Source: Drosophila persimilis (taxonomy: Eukaryota; Arthropoda; Insecta; Diptera; Drosophilidae). From it: a stretch of DNA of 64,000 nt. The stretch covers positions 15,066,001 through 15,130,000 of the forward strand of contig NW_020825289.1 in NCBI RefSeq assembly GCF_003286085.1, given 5' to 3'. The translations under genes and the position numbers were made by a program. Positions within the stretch are counted from its first letter, which is position 1; every line of letters begins with the position of its first letter. This document shows, piece by piece, positions 1 to 12,559 of this stretch. The notes under the pieces were generated by a model. The model ran no database searches. It was not told the DNA's origin and saw nothing but the letters and a program-made list of their open reading frames with translations.

Positions 1-1901
1 CAGTCTCTGATTAAAAATGTAAAAATATCATCGGTTAATATTCTGGGAATGCCTGCCCTTAAATAAATTTACAATACCCCTTGGACTAATGTTTATGTGA
101 ATTTATGCGTGTATGACCTTTCTCCTTCTGCTTTCTCTGCTCTTTCGCTTGTCTAGAGTTTGCTGGGGCGCCTGATGCTCTGTTCGGAGTAGAGATAAGA
201 CGCTTATGGCATCCGCTTTTCAAAAACTATTATTATTACAGGAATTTGCTCTGTCAACAAACACACACCACTCTTGTCTTCAGTTTCAATCGGTCCAGAT
301 TGCTCTCTGGCTAGAAAATGGCTTACAGCTTAAAGCTGTAAATTGGCTAAACCTCAGAATGGGATCAACTATGAATATTAGATTTCCGCTCGTGTATTTC
401 TCTCTGTGTTCGTTCTGTGTGCAGATGTGCGTGTGAGGAGGGTCGGACTGGAGGAGTCCTTCGGAGGATGGGCCTGCGGCTGGAACTTGGGCCGTTAATA
501 CTGTTAACTGAAATTTATGCAAAACTGGCGACTTCAAAAGTTTTTACATTATTCAGCCATATCATTTAATTAGCCCGTGCCACATGGTATTTAGAGGGGC
601 GACACGCCACGAGGCCCCGCCTTGGACATGTTCTTTGCTATTTTTATTTGTTCATATTTTCCATTTAATCATCTCTCTCCTTTGCTGTTGTTGATGGCAG
701 CACCGGCACCCATTGTCACGACCCTTTTGTGTGTCATTTGCATGAAATTCATGAACATGACTGCGCCTGCAACAACGGGCACGACAACGACAACGACAAC
801 GTTTACGGCACACCACGCAATGGCGACTACAACGGCTGTGACTATGAACTGCGGAAATGAAAACAATATCCATTTCCATTGTAGGTTTTTATTCGGAATC
901 TACGTAGATATATGTATGTATGGAGGTACTATATATCGCGTATGAAGAGCCGTAGAAAGCGCAATGGAGGCCATAAGGGAGACCGCGACCTGTCGCCGGC
1001 ACACGTTCTCCCTAGGCCCTCAGCACCAGAATACACAGACACAGACAAACACACACACACTGGGAGAGTGGTGGTAGTAAGCCCAGTTTCAGCTTCGGCT
1101 TCGTTATTGATACTACCACTGCCCCCCGCTGGCAGTCCGACCCCTTTTTCGCTCAGTGATGCCCGTTTAGCTTTCGCTTTACTCTCAGAAATTTAAATTT
1201 ACTTAAATTCATCTCTTTGTATCGCTTTGATTTGTGTTTGGTGAATATTTAGTGCCTGCTCGATAGCCATTTGATTCAAGTTTGAAGGATAGTGAATTTC
1301 GAAGTAGTTTCAGACATGACTACATGATATGTAAAAAAAAAAGGAAAATCTTATGTTAAGAATCAGATAAAAAGTAATTTAAAACACGTTTAGATCTCAT
1401 GGGGAAGAATTTCAATGCCTTAAATATGAATTTTCCAGCAAAAATCTGCTGGAAAAATGCCAAGAAAAGTCGGACAGCACTGAGGCACGGCACTCAACGG
1501 AGAATGGCTTTTATGCGTACATATTGTATGACTGTGTGTGCGGGGGAGTGCTTCTGCCTCCCTCTATGTGTGTGCGTGGGCGAGGGGTGTGCGTGCAACA
1601 AGTAGAAATCTGTTACACTCATGAATAATGGAGGCAGGCGCGAGCCCGAACCAGGAGCCAGAGACAGAACCAGAGACAGAGAAGTGAGCATAAACTATTG
1701 GCAAACTTTTCTCGCCCCTCGCCTCGTCGGTTGCGCCAGTTGTGCGGCCTTGACTATTGATGGGATGGAAGGTGGCTGTGGAAGAGTGGCATGGGATGGT
1801 ATGGGATGGTATGGGATGGGTATTGGATGGGTATTGGATGGGATGATTGTCTATTGAGTCGTTGAATTGGTGAATCTAATATCTTGTTGCCGTTGTTGCA
1901 G
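1..1901. other. Upstream flank / 5' intron of gene A, no gene seen
   Basis: No convincing coding sequence. The stretch holds CA-rich and CAA/CGA-rich simple sequence and a short tandem array at 1791-1845 (three copies of ATGGGATGGT, then two of a GTATTGGATGG-like unit). The right end looks like the 3' end of an intron: a CTAAT branch-point match near 1876-1880, a pyrimidine-rich tract, and AG at 1900-1901. The transcription start of gene A is therefore probably upstream of this acceptor, in this stretch or beyond the left edge. I could not fix it. Confidence 0.5.
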
Positions 1902-2354
1902 GTTCCAGGTGCCGTGTTGCAGCCGCTGCCGGTAAGCGCCACTTGTGAAGCCATCGTGACACACAAAAGGACTGCTCCATTGAAAAGGCAATTGACGAAA
2001 AAAAATACGAAAAAAGCAAGAGGTAAACTGCCATAGATAGAAGGGAAACACTGGAACACGAGGAGGAGATGCGACGCTGCCGACGGTGACAGTGGCGCCA
2101 CACCTGGACACCATCTAGACACCATTCCTCAGCTAGATGACGGGCAGCAGCAGGAGCAGTCAAAGGCACGGCTCGAGGACAAACCGATCAACGTGTCAAC
2201 GAGAACGTCAACGTCAACGCGTCGAGGAGGATGCAAATTGTCGCAAACAAGTGCCACAGCTACAGCGACGACACCAGCAGCAGCAGCCAGAGAGAGCGCC
2301 AACCCATTGAGGAGACGGAGACCCAACGCAGGGGCGCCCACCCCCACCCGCAAC
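1902..2354 (+). promoter_or_regulatory. Gene A 5'UTR with upstream ORFs
   Basis: Leader segment between the predicted acceptor at 1901 and the main ATG at 2355. It has upstream ATGs at 2069 (6 codons), 2137 (57 codons, stop TGA 2308-2310) and 2231 (a reading frame that overlaps the main start out of frame). The reading frame open upstream of 2355 contains no ATG; its 5' limit at 2193 is a GTG codon. ATG 2355 is therefore the first in-frame start, and its context (CAACATGGC) fits the Drosophila consensus. Several upstream ATGs would reduce translation of the main frame unless they are bypassed. Confidence 0.5.
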
Positions 2355-5300
2355 ATGGCGGACGCGGAGGATAGCAACAGTGGGGCGAGTGGGAAGGGGG
2401 GACAGGAGTCGATGCGTCTCCTAACAAAAATAGACAAGGCAGTCTCCACCAACGACATCCTGCTGGACCTGCAGCGCGCCCTCACCTATGAGGCGGTGTT
2501 CAGCACTTTGGTGGAGCACAAGATGCAGGCCCTGAAGCGCGACTACGAGGAGCACAAGAGGGCCAAGCGGGCTAAGAAACGGAAGTCCATTGGCCGCATC
2601 TTTCTGCCCCGCAAGCTCTTCGGTGGCGGTCGCCGTGGCAGCCGGGAAGAGGACTCAGCCGCAGCGCCCGCGGAGGAGCCACAAACGCCATCTGCCAAAA
2701 CCATAGCCAAGGCAAAAACAAAACCCAAGGGCAGGGGCAAGGCTCAGGATGACATCGAAGTGGCTTCGGGTTCGGTGGACGCCTCGCTGTGCTTCCACGG
2801 GAAGAGCGCAGAACCGCTGGAGGATAGCCTGGCCAGCAACTCGCTGAGCAACTCGTCGGGCCCGGGGCCGGGCCGCCAAGCCATACACAGCCACAGCCTC
2901 CTGGTCCACGCCCAGACCCATACCCCGGCCAAGACGGACCTGCCACGACGATCCGGCAGTTCAGAGGAGGAAAACGACGAGGAGGATAGGGTACGCCCGG
3001 CCCCCCCGGCCAAACATTCCACAACGACGACCAACGGCGAGTCGACCTCGACGACTGCCACAGCAACTGCCACGGTGATAACTGCGGAGCGCGGTGGCGT
3101 CCTGCACAGCTCAACACTGGCGGACGACAGTCTGACCGCCTCGTTGCGCGGCAGCATTGAGAGCCTCTCCTACTCCAGCTCCCGCTGCACCGTCAGCTTT
3201 GGGGGCGCGGAGATCATCGCCGTTGCCGGCCTCGATGCGGACACACGGGAGCGGGTGCGACTGGCCAAGCGACTGCGCATCCTGGAGGCCAAGTCGATCA
3301 GTGCCCAGTGCAGTCCCATCTTTCCGAGGCACGTGGTGCGCTCGTTCCCGCTACAAGCACCCCAGCAAGCGGTGAGTAATGGTCCACATGTTGCTGCTTC
3401 TCCTCTCCCATCTCTGGTATCCGTTCTGAATTCACAGCGCCTGCACATCAATGTTCCCTCCAGTCTGGCCAAGCAGCCTTCGCCGCCACCTCCACCGCCG
3501 CATGTGGCCGTGGAGATTGAGACGCCTTCCGCAGCTGCTGCCGCTCCGACTCCTGTTTTGCTGCCACAACGCAAGCGACTGCTGCGCAAGCAAATCTCCT
3601 GCACGGATAGCGCCGGCATGGGCGGTGGAGCCAGCGAATTCGAGGGGGCGGCCTACTCGCGCTACTTTTCCCGCCAAAACACCTCGGAGGACAGCGCCAA
3701 CGTGACCGTGAGCACGGTGCTGGCCCAGAGCGATTCGCAGTCCCTGCACGCCACGCCCAGCTACGCGAACACGCCCACGTCTACGGCCGGAAGGGAACAG
3801 GAGCGCCTCAAGTCGCGCAGCACCGGACTGCTGGCCGTTCGCCCACCAGCCATGGGGCTCGACACAGACGCAGTGATCATTCCCATTGAGAACGAGGGGG
3901 AGAACAGAGGGGCCAAGGCAGGACCTGCACCGGCTCTGGCCCAGGAGAGGCTGAACCGGATGACCTCCACCTCCACGGGCTCCAGTGTGGCACCCACGGG
4001 ATGCTGCAGTGCGGCCAAGACGGCGGCATCGCGGGCAAAAGAGAAGCCCAGAGAAGGCCAGAGTCAGAACCACGGCTATGGTCAAGGACAGGGACAGAGG
4101 CAGGGATTCAAACCCACGCTGCCATCCTCCGCTGCGACCGCGTCTGCGATGGCGGCTCAGAGCACTGGCAGCGACGACGAATACCGACGACGGAAGCGGA
4201 AGTACAGTAAGTGGCAAAGAGCACTTCACTCCCGAAAAGGTTCTTCAATCATTCACCATTCCTCTCTGCTCCTTTGCCCCTCTTAGAGCGCCATCATCGC
4301 TGCTCGGATCCTGCACTGGTGTACCCCACGCCCAGTGGTCTCCAGCAATATGTGCACGTCCTCGGCCTCACCCCAGGCTCACAGGCCATGTAAGTTCATG
4401 GCGCGCACTAAAGGGAATCGAGTCTCTGTTCCGTTCCGCCTGCTAATGTCATTTATTATCCTCCGCAGACAATGCCCGTACGGTGAGGACTCGCCGTGCG
4501 ACCTGCAGCTGGACATGGAGTTGGATCTGGACACAGATGCTGATAAAATCGACGACCTTGAACAGATGGTCCCCGGCGGTCATCAGCGGCATCGACGCAA
4601 GCATCGGTGAGTCCATGGGGTCCTGTTTGTCCGTCCGGCCGTACCACTTGCCAGTCCAGCTCGGAAATCTCTTTGATTACTCTCCCTCTTTGCCACCCCC
4701 TCCTTCTCTCTGGTTAGTCTTTAAATCCTTTCAAGACCCAGGACAAAGAGCTGGCGTCCTTGACAGCCCAAGCTGTCCCACACTCGTACCACCTGCTGCC
4801 CCTTCGCATTGCCAATCAGCTTGATTTGAGAAATGATCTGAGAGCATATAAATAATTGTCCCCTTTTTGGGGGACAGGTGCAACAACAACAAATGGCCGA
4901 TGCCGATGTCCTTGATCTGCACTAATAAATGTCCTGCCGATTGGCCATTGGCCAAATATGCCCCGTAATGTGGCAGCTTCCCTTGGGAGAAAGGGCGGGA
5001 GGTAGCTTCGCCCCCGTCCGCGTGATACTGAGCAGGCAAAAATTGATTGACAAGCTTTTGTGCGAACAGTTAAAGGACAGCCGTGCCATGCATGGGCATG
5101 GGAATGGGCAAGTGGGTGGGACAATGGCATTGACTGCCAACCCAACTTACAGCCTGCCACCGCCTGCCGCCAGATGTTATTTCTGCTGCTGCCGCTGCTG
5201 CTGCTGCTTCGCTTGTTCTCTTTTTCTGTTGCTCCATTGCCAGGAGGCAACTTCCGTTGCAAAAATCCAGCAATGGTTGTCGGCATGTTGTTCGTCGTTA

Positions 5301-5927
5301 TGGGAAGGTGCTGAAGGGGGGAGGAGGAGGGATGGGGGCTGGCTTGGGTTGGGGCAGGTAGAGGGGAAATTGCGGCAGCTTTGTAATGCGGAAGTTTTGC
5401 AAAACCCAAACGGAAATAGAGCAAATATGTTTAAGCTTCTGTTGCACATACTCGCATGTGTATGCGTGTGTGTGTGTGTGTGTGGATAAACCGGAGCAGG
5501 GATGATTGAGGGTAGCAGGAGGAGGATGTTAACGTGAACTGATTAATTTGAAAATTCTACCCGAAATAACCATTAAGTGATATCTGTTTCTGAGAAAGCT
5601 TTTTAAAGCTACCAGTTTTAGTAAACGAATGATTAACCAATACCTACTGTACTTTCAATCACAGGCATCGCCACAAAAAGCGTCATCGGCACAAAAAACC
5701 CAAAATACTTGTACAGGACTTGGACACGGAGGTTATTAAGGTAAATGGTAACTGATCTTAATTAAAACAGATGCTAAAGATGGTTTATTTGGTTCAGGTG
5801 ATTGATCCACACGATTTGTCGAAGCGCGCACGATGGACAATCATTGCCACCGCCTGTTTGCTTTTGCTCATGTGCCTCATGCTGATTGGGGTCACGCTGC
5901 GCATGGCGCCGATCATCGATGATATGG
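2355..5927 (+). CDS. Gene A exons 1-6: single-pass membrane protein with long disordered N-terminus
   Basis: Exons by splice signals and phase: 2355-3371, 3438-4206, 4287-4389, 4469-4606, 5665-5740, 5798-5927, joined to 52914-53023. Total 2343 nt, 780 aa plus stop. Donors are GTGAGT, GTAAGT, GTAAGT, GTGAGT, GTAAAT and GTAAGT. The protein starts MADAEDSNSG. It has a predicted helical, Lys/Arg-rich segment at about 20-95, long Ser/Ala/Pro/Thr low-complexity stretches, and an Asp/Glu-rich run followed by a His/Arg/Lys-rich run before the membrane (about 640-700). One hydrophobic helix lies at about 714-735, directly after KRARW. The tail is highly charged. Positive-inside logic gives a cytosolic N-terminus and an outside or luminal C-terminus. 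I recognise no enzyme or receptor domain and assign no symbol. The exon structure is well supported; the function is unknown. Reading on past exon 6 would add GKWKN and stop at 5942-5944, with AATAAA at 6581, so a short isoform is possible. Confidence 0.85.
3372..3437 (+). other. Gene A intron 1, 66 nt, in frame and stop-free
   Basis: Donor GTGAGT at 3372 and acceptor CACAG ending 3437 are both near-perfect. The length is 66 nt, a usual size for a Drosophila intron, starts at a codon boundary and contains no stop. Splicing gives ...PQQA|RLHIN; retention inserts 22 residues (802 aa total). Either form keeps the reading frame. Confidence 0.75.
4607..5664 (+). other. Gene A intron 4 (1058 nt), no gene seen
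   Basis: Bounded by GTGAGT at 4607 and ATCACAG ending 5664. It contains CTG-type simple sequence near 5178-5210 and a (GT)n run at about 5466-5484. No coding sequence is supported; the open frames inside are low-complexity by-products. Confidence 0.7.
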
Positions 5928-5944
5928 GTAAGTGGAAGAACTAG

Positions 5945-8900
5945 ATGACGAACCCAACCCGTAAAGTGTTGCTTAATACTGCCATGTGAATCCCCCTTGA
6001 AGACTTTATATTATATTTATACATATATCCCTGCTTGCCGCAATCAATCCCCATTTCTAAGTAGAAACTAAGTAAATGCGATTCTAATGGAACAAGTTAC
6101 AGTACAATACAATATATAGATACCTTCTTTTGAAGCGCGCATCGTTATTATCCTTGAAACTCGACGCAGAACACGGCATTGTAAATATACATACCTACTT
6201 TACTGCTATACTATATAATCGTACTGGTATTCGTATTCGTACATGCATACAAAGACACAGACATACACATACACATACAGATACATAGATATATCCAATA
6301 TTCGATATTCCTTCCATGCGATACGATCACATATCTAATGCCGTGTGTATTGTATTTTGTTTCGTTATATTTCAAATATAGAATACAAAACGAAATGTAA
6401 GTACAAGCACAAACAACAAATCTACCAAAAACCACAACAAAAAGTATTTTACAAAAAACAACGTAGTTTTCTAGATGTAATCCTGAAATCCTGCGACAAA
6501 ATCTGCAGAATGTTTCGATTCGTAAGGGTTCGTAAGGGTCCCCTCCTATAGGGACTTCTATGTAAAAGCTTTCGAATGTTAATAAAGCTCTCTGCGAAAA
6601 GCTGATTTAGTTTTGTAAGCTTCTGTTATACTGTTATATTAAGCACACTGGCCCTGAGCTTTTCAGCTTGCTGGGCTTTTGAGGGCAGCTTTCACTCAAA
6701 CGCAATCAGGCCTCCTGCCCTCCACCTCTGCGAGCCATTGCCTGCATTTATGTGTGCCATTGTGTTGCATAACAACACAGTAACGGATGCGGAACTAGGA
6801 CACATGTATCACATGTTGCATCTCACACAAAAACCAATACCAACAGCCACACCAACACCGATACGATACAAACACAGAGACTACTACTATTTTCTGTGGC
6901 AGCTTAATATGATAGCCCATTCGATGTGTTTGCTCGATAATTTTGGTTGCGTGGCGAGTGGATTTAAATGCCCCTCCCCAATTATCAACCATCAATCATG
7001 CATTTCCCCCCAACTCTCTGTACCTTCATTAAGAGCTGGCGTGAAAATTAATTAGACGTTGATTAGAGCTGGTAGCCGCAACCGCCCCCCGTTCTCTAAC
7101 CCTTTGCTGAGAACACACCCACATGAGACTGGGCGCCCACTGATTCAGGTCCACGTCAGCTAGCTGCTAGCAGAGGGAAACTTTTGTCGGAAAGGTGTAG
7201 TTAAACGTCAACACGCAGCAGCTGCGACTGCTCCCAAGACCAGGTCCTGCCGCTGCCAGATGGATGCCAGAGAGTGCTCCCTTTTCCAAGGCGACGCACT
7301 TAATCGGCAGCCCCACTCTGGCTGCAGCACAATGGGGTCCACGTTCACCGCCACAGCGTGACAATGGCTGGTTAAAACTAATTTGCGTGTTGGCTATGGC
7401 AGGCCGCGCGCCGCATGTCGCACTGTGGGCCCAAAAGCGCGAAAATACCAGCAAAATGGTAGGGAAACCCAAGAGGTACAGCTGCTGAACGACTCTGATG
7501 GAACCTTGACCTTGAGATCACGCAAGAGGGACCAAGCAGGGCGGAAACGGAACTTAAGAAAGGAAGACTTTGCCCCACAGAAACCCCTGCCATATTGTTT
7601 TTAGCCAGAATTGTAATTTAAGTTAACAAATATAAGCCGATTATTTCCTGGTACTGTCTGTTAAGATAATTACCTTCGCTTGCTATGGTTTTGCAGCACT
7701 GCAAAGCGGATTGATTGAACATGTCCGTCCGATGTTCAATGAAGATTTCTCTTCCTGGAATTCCAATTCCGTGAAGATTCGAGTTTCAACACTTCCCACC
7801 CATAGTTGGCTCTGAGTTGGCGTCCCGCCCCCTACAACAATGAATGCACGAGCGCGCTCGCATTCTTCGAAAAATGGCGGCCAGGCGAGGTTTCCGGTTC
7901 CTGTTCCTGCTGTACTTCTTCTGCTCCTGCTGGTACCCCGTTCTTAGGCGAGTACATTCATGGTGTGCGCAACATGGAAAATGTGAAATGCAGCTATGAA
8001 TTTCTTGAGCTAAATCTGCGGCAATGACAAAGCAGCTCCGAGTTACATCCCCGCCCGGTGGGGCGGAGGTTCTGATGACGTCGACGGGCCGCTCAGAAAA
8101 CTTTTTCCACTATGCACGCAATTTCCTTAGTTTGTTGCTGTTGTTCTGTGGCAGATGTTGCTGTTGTTGCAGTAGAGTCCTGCTGCCGTGCCCGTGCCCG
8201 TGCCCGCGGCACTCGCGCTCTGTAGCGTTGTCATTTTTTGGGTTCGCCTGTGTGGCTGGGCTGTTGTTTCATTACTTTGCCGCAAAAAACAAATGCGCAT
8301 AGTTGCCGTCAGTTATTATCCACTTGCAGCTACACTTTGAGGCTGCCTCGCTGCTCCTGCTGTCATCAGGCGGAGGGAATACCATCCCGAAGAGGAACAA
8401 TGTGCCCCCTGTATTCCTCAGAGCCAGCAAGTACAGACTTCCCCTCCATTCCGCTACCCTATTTTTGCCCGTGCTTAATCAACACGCCGTCGTCAACGAT
8501 GTTACTGCGGACCACAAAAGGCATTCCAATTGCCCATGCCCCATGCCCATGGCCAGACCCTTCTCATCCTCCAGCTCATCTCCATTGCTGAGCCGCAAGT
8601 ATTTCAGGGACCAAATTATTATCATAGCTTTAGCTTAAAAGCTGAAAATGCCGCTGGCCCTCTGGCGCTGGCAAAGAATTAAAAATATTTACAGTATTTT
8701 CCAAGTGAGCCACACGGTTCAGCTGAAAAGAAAAGGGCAGGAAAGGAAAGGAAAACTTGGACGAGCCAAGAGACAAAGGAAATGTCCTCTTTCTATGCGC
8801 GCGTGTGTGTGTGTGTACCATCTCTGTGTGTGCGTGTGTTGTTAACCACAATTTGAAAAAATGCAAAGCATTCCAAACAAATATGATAAAACATATTTGC

Positions 8901-11900
8901 ACGCAGCCAGAGACAGAGCCATAGCCCAGCACCAGAGTGAGAGTCAGAGCCAGAGCCAGAGCCAGATCCACAGATAGACAGATGGAGGAGTATTGGGATG
9001 GGATAAGGAAGAGGGGTAGCAGGACATCATCCATGGCATACGAAACAAGAACTTTGTCATCCTCATTTTCCTTCTCAATTTGCGCAGCAACCAAAAACAA
9101 ATATCGACAGCTCTACAAAGGCTTATGCCCTGCCCAAGGATTAAGTCCCTCTGAACTTTCCATGATTAATGATGCTTTGAAAAGTTCTTCCCTTCCCCTT
9201 ACCCTCCTGTGCTTTTATCACCGAACTCTGGATGGTGGAGTGCGGACTCTGCTGTGGAAAAATGTGTGTATTTGCATTAGTCAACTGTCGGCTGTCGGAT
9301 GTCGGTAGTCGGCAATCATCACATCATTCCAAAGCGATTTCCATAGTGTGCCTGTAATCCTCGAGTGATTGCCTCGAATGGGTCGCGTTCTGGCTCCTGA
9401 ATAGTTGATTTAATCAAACTCGAGCTGCACTCAGGGGCATTCAGCGAGCATTTAGAGCAATGCACTTTTAAATAGTCACCTCTGCCCCTGCCCCTGCCCC
9501 TGCCTCTGCCTCTGCCTCCAACTTTTGCCGCATGCCGCCTACTGCCTGCTGGTCCTTGACTTTCGTTTCGGCTTTCAGAGCCGCGGCAAACTTGACTTAA
9601 TTGCAGAGAGAGCCCAGTGGAAAAGCCAATGGGAAAAGGGCAACACCAGGCTGATTTTGGCAAAGTGCCTGACTGGGCATGGCCGAAATTAAATTGGCCA
9701 TGTTTAAGCAGCAAATTTGGCCAGATATAGACAGGCTTTTATAATCACTTAAGGGCTTTGCTCTCCAGCAAACAAAGGCCATTGGAGGAGCATCTAAGGA
9801 AAGGTGCTCTAGGCAACACCCTGCCCAGCAATCTGACCCAAGCCCGACCATGTCCATCGGTGTGAAACCATAATGAGATGAATGCGGCACGGAAGAACTT
9901 GCGCAAATATTTGGCAATTATTCAGTTTCGGTTTCGGGAGGAGCTCCACTCTGAATTCAGAGCAGACCAGAACCACGTTCCGAGGACTCCACACCGGCAT
10001 TATTATAATGAATGAACATTGCAGCAAATTAGTCAAAAACAAAAACAAAAAGTTGCTGGTGCGAGATGACAGTGCTGGGAAAATCATCAGAGACGACACC
10101 CAAACTATGATGGAGACGAAAAGAACATGAGAATTCCCATTGAAATGTCCAAGGAATTTCTATGATATTTCAACGATGTCTAAATCTCTTTCTGCTTCCA
10201 ACTTTATGCCCAACAAGGCTAAGGATCTTTCCCTTTCTAAGGATTAGAGTCTCGTTCACAATCCAAGTATTGCCAGGCTGTTGCTATCCTCCGTGTAGGG
10301 TATCTCCAAACGCCATGTAGCACATCCACGCAGGCTCTGTTGTGGGTGCGACCCATGGATGGGGGCTAGAGGTGGAGATGGAGGTGTAGGCGGTTGTCAT
10401 AGAAAGTTGAGTGGGCATTGGGCGTGTCAAAAGACAAACGCGAAAAGTGCTCTGCGGGTTTCTCCCATCCTTGTCTTGTCCGAATACGAGGGTCTTTTAA
10501 ATACTCATTACAGAATGAATTCGGGAAAAAGTTTTGATAAAAATCGTATTATGAACATAAATAAAATAGGCTGGGGAGGCACGGGTGGGGGCGGTGTTGG
10601 TGAGGCAGCAAAACACAGGGGAGATCATAAAAGACCAAGCGGGACCCAACGTTGACTGAACAAACATTCATGAGTAACCAAACTTGAAACGAGAGCGTTG
10701 CCGTGGCCGTTGCCAGGGCTATGATGGGACGCAGACGGTGGGGCATGGCAGGAAGATCTGGCGCTAGTGGCAAGTGGATGGTACGAGTAGTGGCAAAGTC
10801 AAAGTCAAACAATGAGGCAGCCAGCTGTGAAAGGACGAGCCGAAACTTCATTAGTGCTCATCCACAATGTATGCTGGTGGCGTTGGGCAAGGACTACCAC
10901 TACCAGTGGCTCTCGGTTTTGGTCCTGGCTTTCTTTCTGGTCTTACACTTGCTCTTGCCCCTGGCGCGCACAACACACACACACACACACACACACATCC
11001 TTTCATTCTTCCTTCCCTCCGCTCACAATGGACTTTTTATAGCTTCACGCTCGACGGTTTTTGAGCGTTTTGCCATTCGCCTGCGGTTTATTCTGTGGCT
11101 CGACATGAGGCTCCCAGACTCCGACCGGGCCATAGCCATATTCAATATTCATATTTCGCCCAAACGGGAATATTTATTACCTCAACAGACTCACTCACTC
11201 ACTCACACACTCACCCACTCACCCACGTGTGGCACGAACTTTTCACATGTACCTATGTATGTACTTGTACGAGTCTTTTCCCCTGTGCGGAGGGAAGGGC
11301 ATGCCCTTTGTTGCCGCCTTCCTCGAACTAGAAATTCCTTGTGGCCCTTGTGCTTGTTTCTGTTTGGCTAACCGTTGGCAGAATTTAATCTCAAACTGAA
11401 ACTGAAGACATTTTGCCAGTCAACGCTGGAAAAAGCTAAGCGAAATTGCTTTGCCTGCCCATGCCCGTCCCCATGCCCGTGGCCCCAAGGTGATTTGCAT
11501 AGCCCACACGGGTGGGGGGTGCGCGATGGGTGCAGTTCGCATTTTACCGGCTCCGGGGATCGAGCCGGCAACTGTCAGTCCGTGGAGAGGGCTGGGCAGG
11601 GGCAGGGGATGCGCGACTGCTGGTGGCACACACTCAAATTAAAAGACCGCATAAAACCCACAGAATCGAGCCTTAATAATAAATAGTTTGCTCTCCCAAA
11701 GACAAACTTAATAAAAGAGTAATAACGTATTCAGGGGTTAACTTCTTACGACCTTTGAATCAGATTATATTATAATTCTGCTGTGCCCAAGTGTTTGCTG
11801 AAATAATTGCTCTGAACCTTAAATGCAATATTCGAAAATTCGAATAGCCCATCGGAGCTGATATTTAATCTCCAAGGCGAAACAAATGCACTTGGAAATG

Positions 11901-12099
11901 CAATTTAATTTCGCTTCACTCTCTGTTTATAATTTATTTAATACCTGTTTAATGACACGACACACACGCCACCCAGAAATGTACATCAGATGCGAGAGCT
12001 GGTTGACAAATTGCACAGCATTTAATTGTCGAATTATATATTCGTTTTGTTTGATCGTCAATCGCGTACCCTCGTATGTGAACCCATAGTCCCAGAGAC
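5945..12099. other. Intronic DNA without a supported gene
   Basis: Non-coding by inspection. It contains a poly(A) signal match AATAAA at 6581-6586 (possible end of a read-through gene A transcript) and C-rich hexamer repeats at about 9480-9520. Every longer open frame here is made of simple sequence or lacks codon bias. Confidence 0.55.
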
Positions 12100-12178
12100 G
12101 ATAAGAATCTATAGCTGGGGGCCTGCCAGTCATGGGCGAGTATAAAGAGTGCCCGCCAGTGTGTGTCTCGCTTCAGTT
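12100..12178 (+). promoter_or_regulatory. Core promoter of the small secreted peptide gene (GATA, TATA, Inr)
   Basis: TATAAA at 12141-12146 and an initiator match TCAGTT at 12173-12178 (A at 12175) are 34 bp apart, close to the usual spacing. The start codon follows 22 nt after the initiator A. A GATAAG element lies at 12100-12105, about 75 bp upstream of the predicted start. TATA plus Inr is typical of Drosophila genes with strong, tissue-restricted expression. Confidence 0.7.
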
Positions 12179-12196
12179 TCAAATTCAAATCCGAAA

Positions 12197-12490
12197 ATGA
12201 AGCAGTTCGCATTGTTTGGCATACTTTTGCTCATCCTGGCCCTGGGACTGGTAAGAGTTGAATTTTGAGAGGCCAGAAGGCTCACACCGCAAATGTCCTT
12301 TCCCCGCCTTTCCTTTCCCTTCCAGTCTGAGTGGCCCCAGCAGGTGTCTGCCGTGGCCCTGGCCCAGCCCCAGAAGGGCCCGAAAGCCCCTCCGAGTGGT
12401 GGAAGCGGCAATCAGCAAAGTGGACAAGGCCAAAACGGTCAAAACGGTCAAAACGGGCAAAACGGGCAAAGTGGTCAAAACAATAAGTAG
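12197..12490 (+). CDS. Small secreted Gln/Gly/Asn-repeat peptide, two exons
   Basis: Exon 1 is 12197-12250 (18 codons) and exon 2 is 12326-12490, with a 75-nt intron (GTAAGA ... TTCCAG). The product is 72 aa. Residues 1-18 are almost entirely a hydrophobic signal sequence (MKQFALFGILLLILALGL). Cleavage is likely shortly afterwards. The mature part is a Pro/Lys/Ala-containing segment followed by Gln/Gly/Asn tandem units (GQN repeated about five times with GQS variants) ending NNK. A splice right at the end of the signal peptide is common in small insect secreted peptides. A promoter lies directly upstream and AATAAA is at 12554-12559. There is no cysteine, so it is not a disulfide-stabilised defensin-like peptide. 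It could be a glue, cuticle, seminal or immune-induced peptide; the sequence does not decide this. Confidence 0.8.
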
Positions 12491-12553
12491 ACTGTGAATG
12501 CTGTAGTTTGAAAGGATATCAATCTACTGTAATGCATTGCTTTTGTTCGATTT

Positions 12554-12559
12554 AATAAA
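12554..12559 (+). terminator. Poly(A) signal of the small secreted peptide gene
   Basis: AATAAA 64 nt after the stop codon, in the right place for a short 3'UTR. Confidence 0.6.

Noticed and set aside
3432..4229. 265-aa minus-strand open frame
   Set aside because: It is antisense to gene A exon 2, which has clear splice sites and codon bias on the plus strand.
4816..5424. 202-aa minus-strand open frame
   Set aside because: Inside gene A intron 4; low complexity with CAG-repeat content.
10703..11371. 222-aa plus-strand open frame
   Set aside because: It runs through (AC)n and CTCA repeats (poly-His/Thr) and has no protein-like composition elsewhere.
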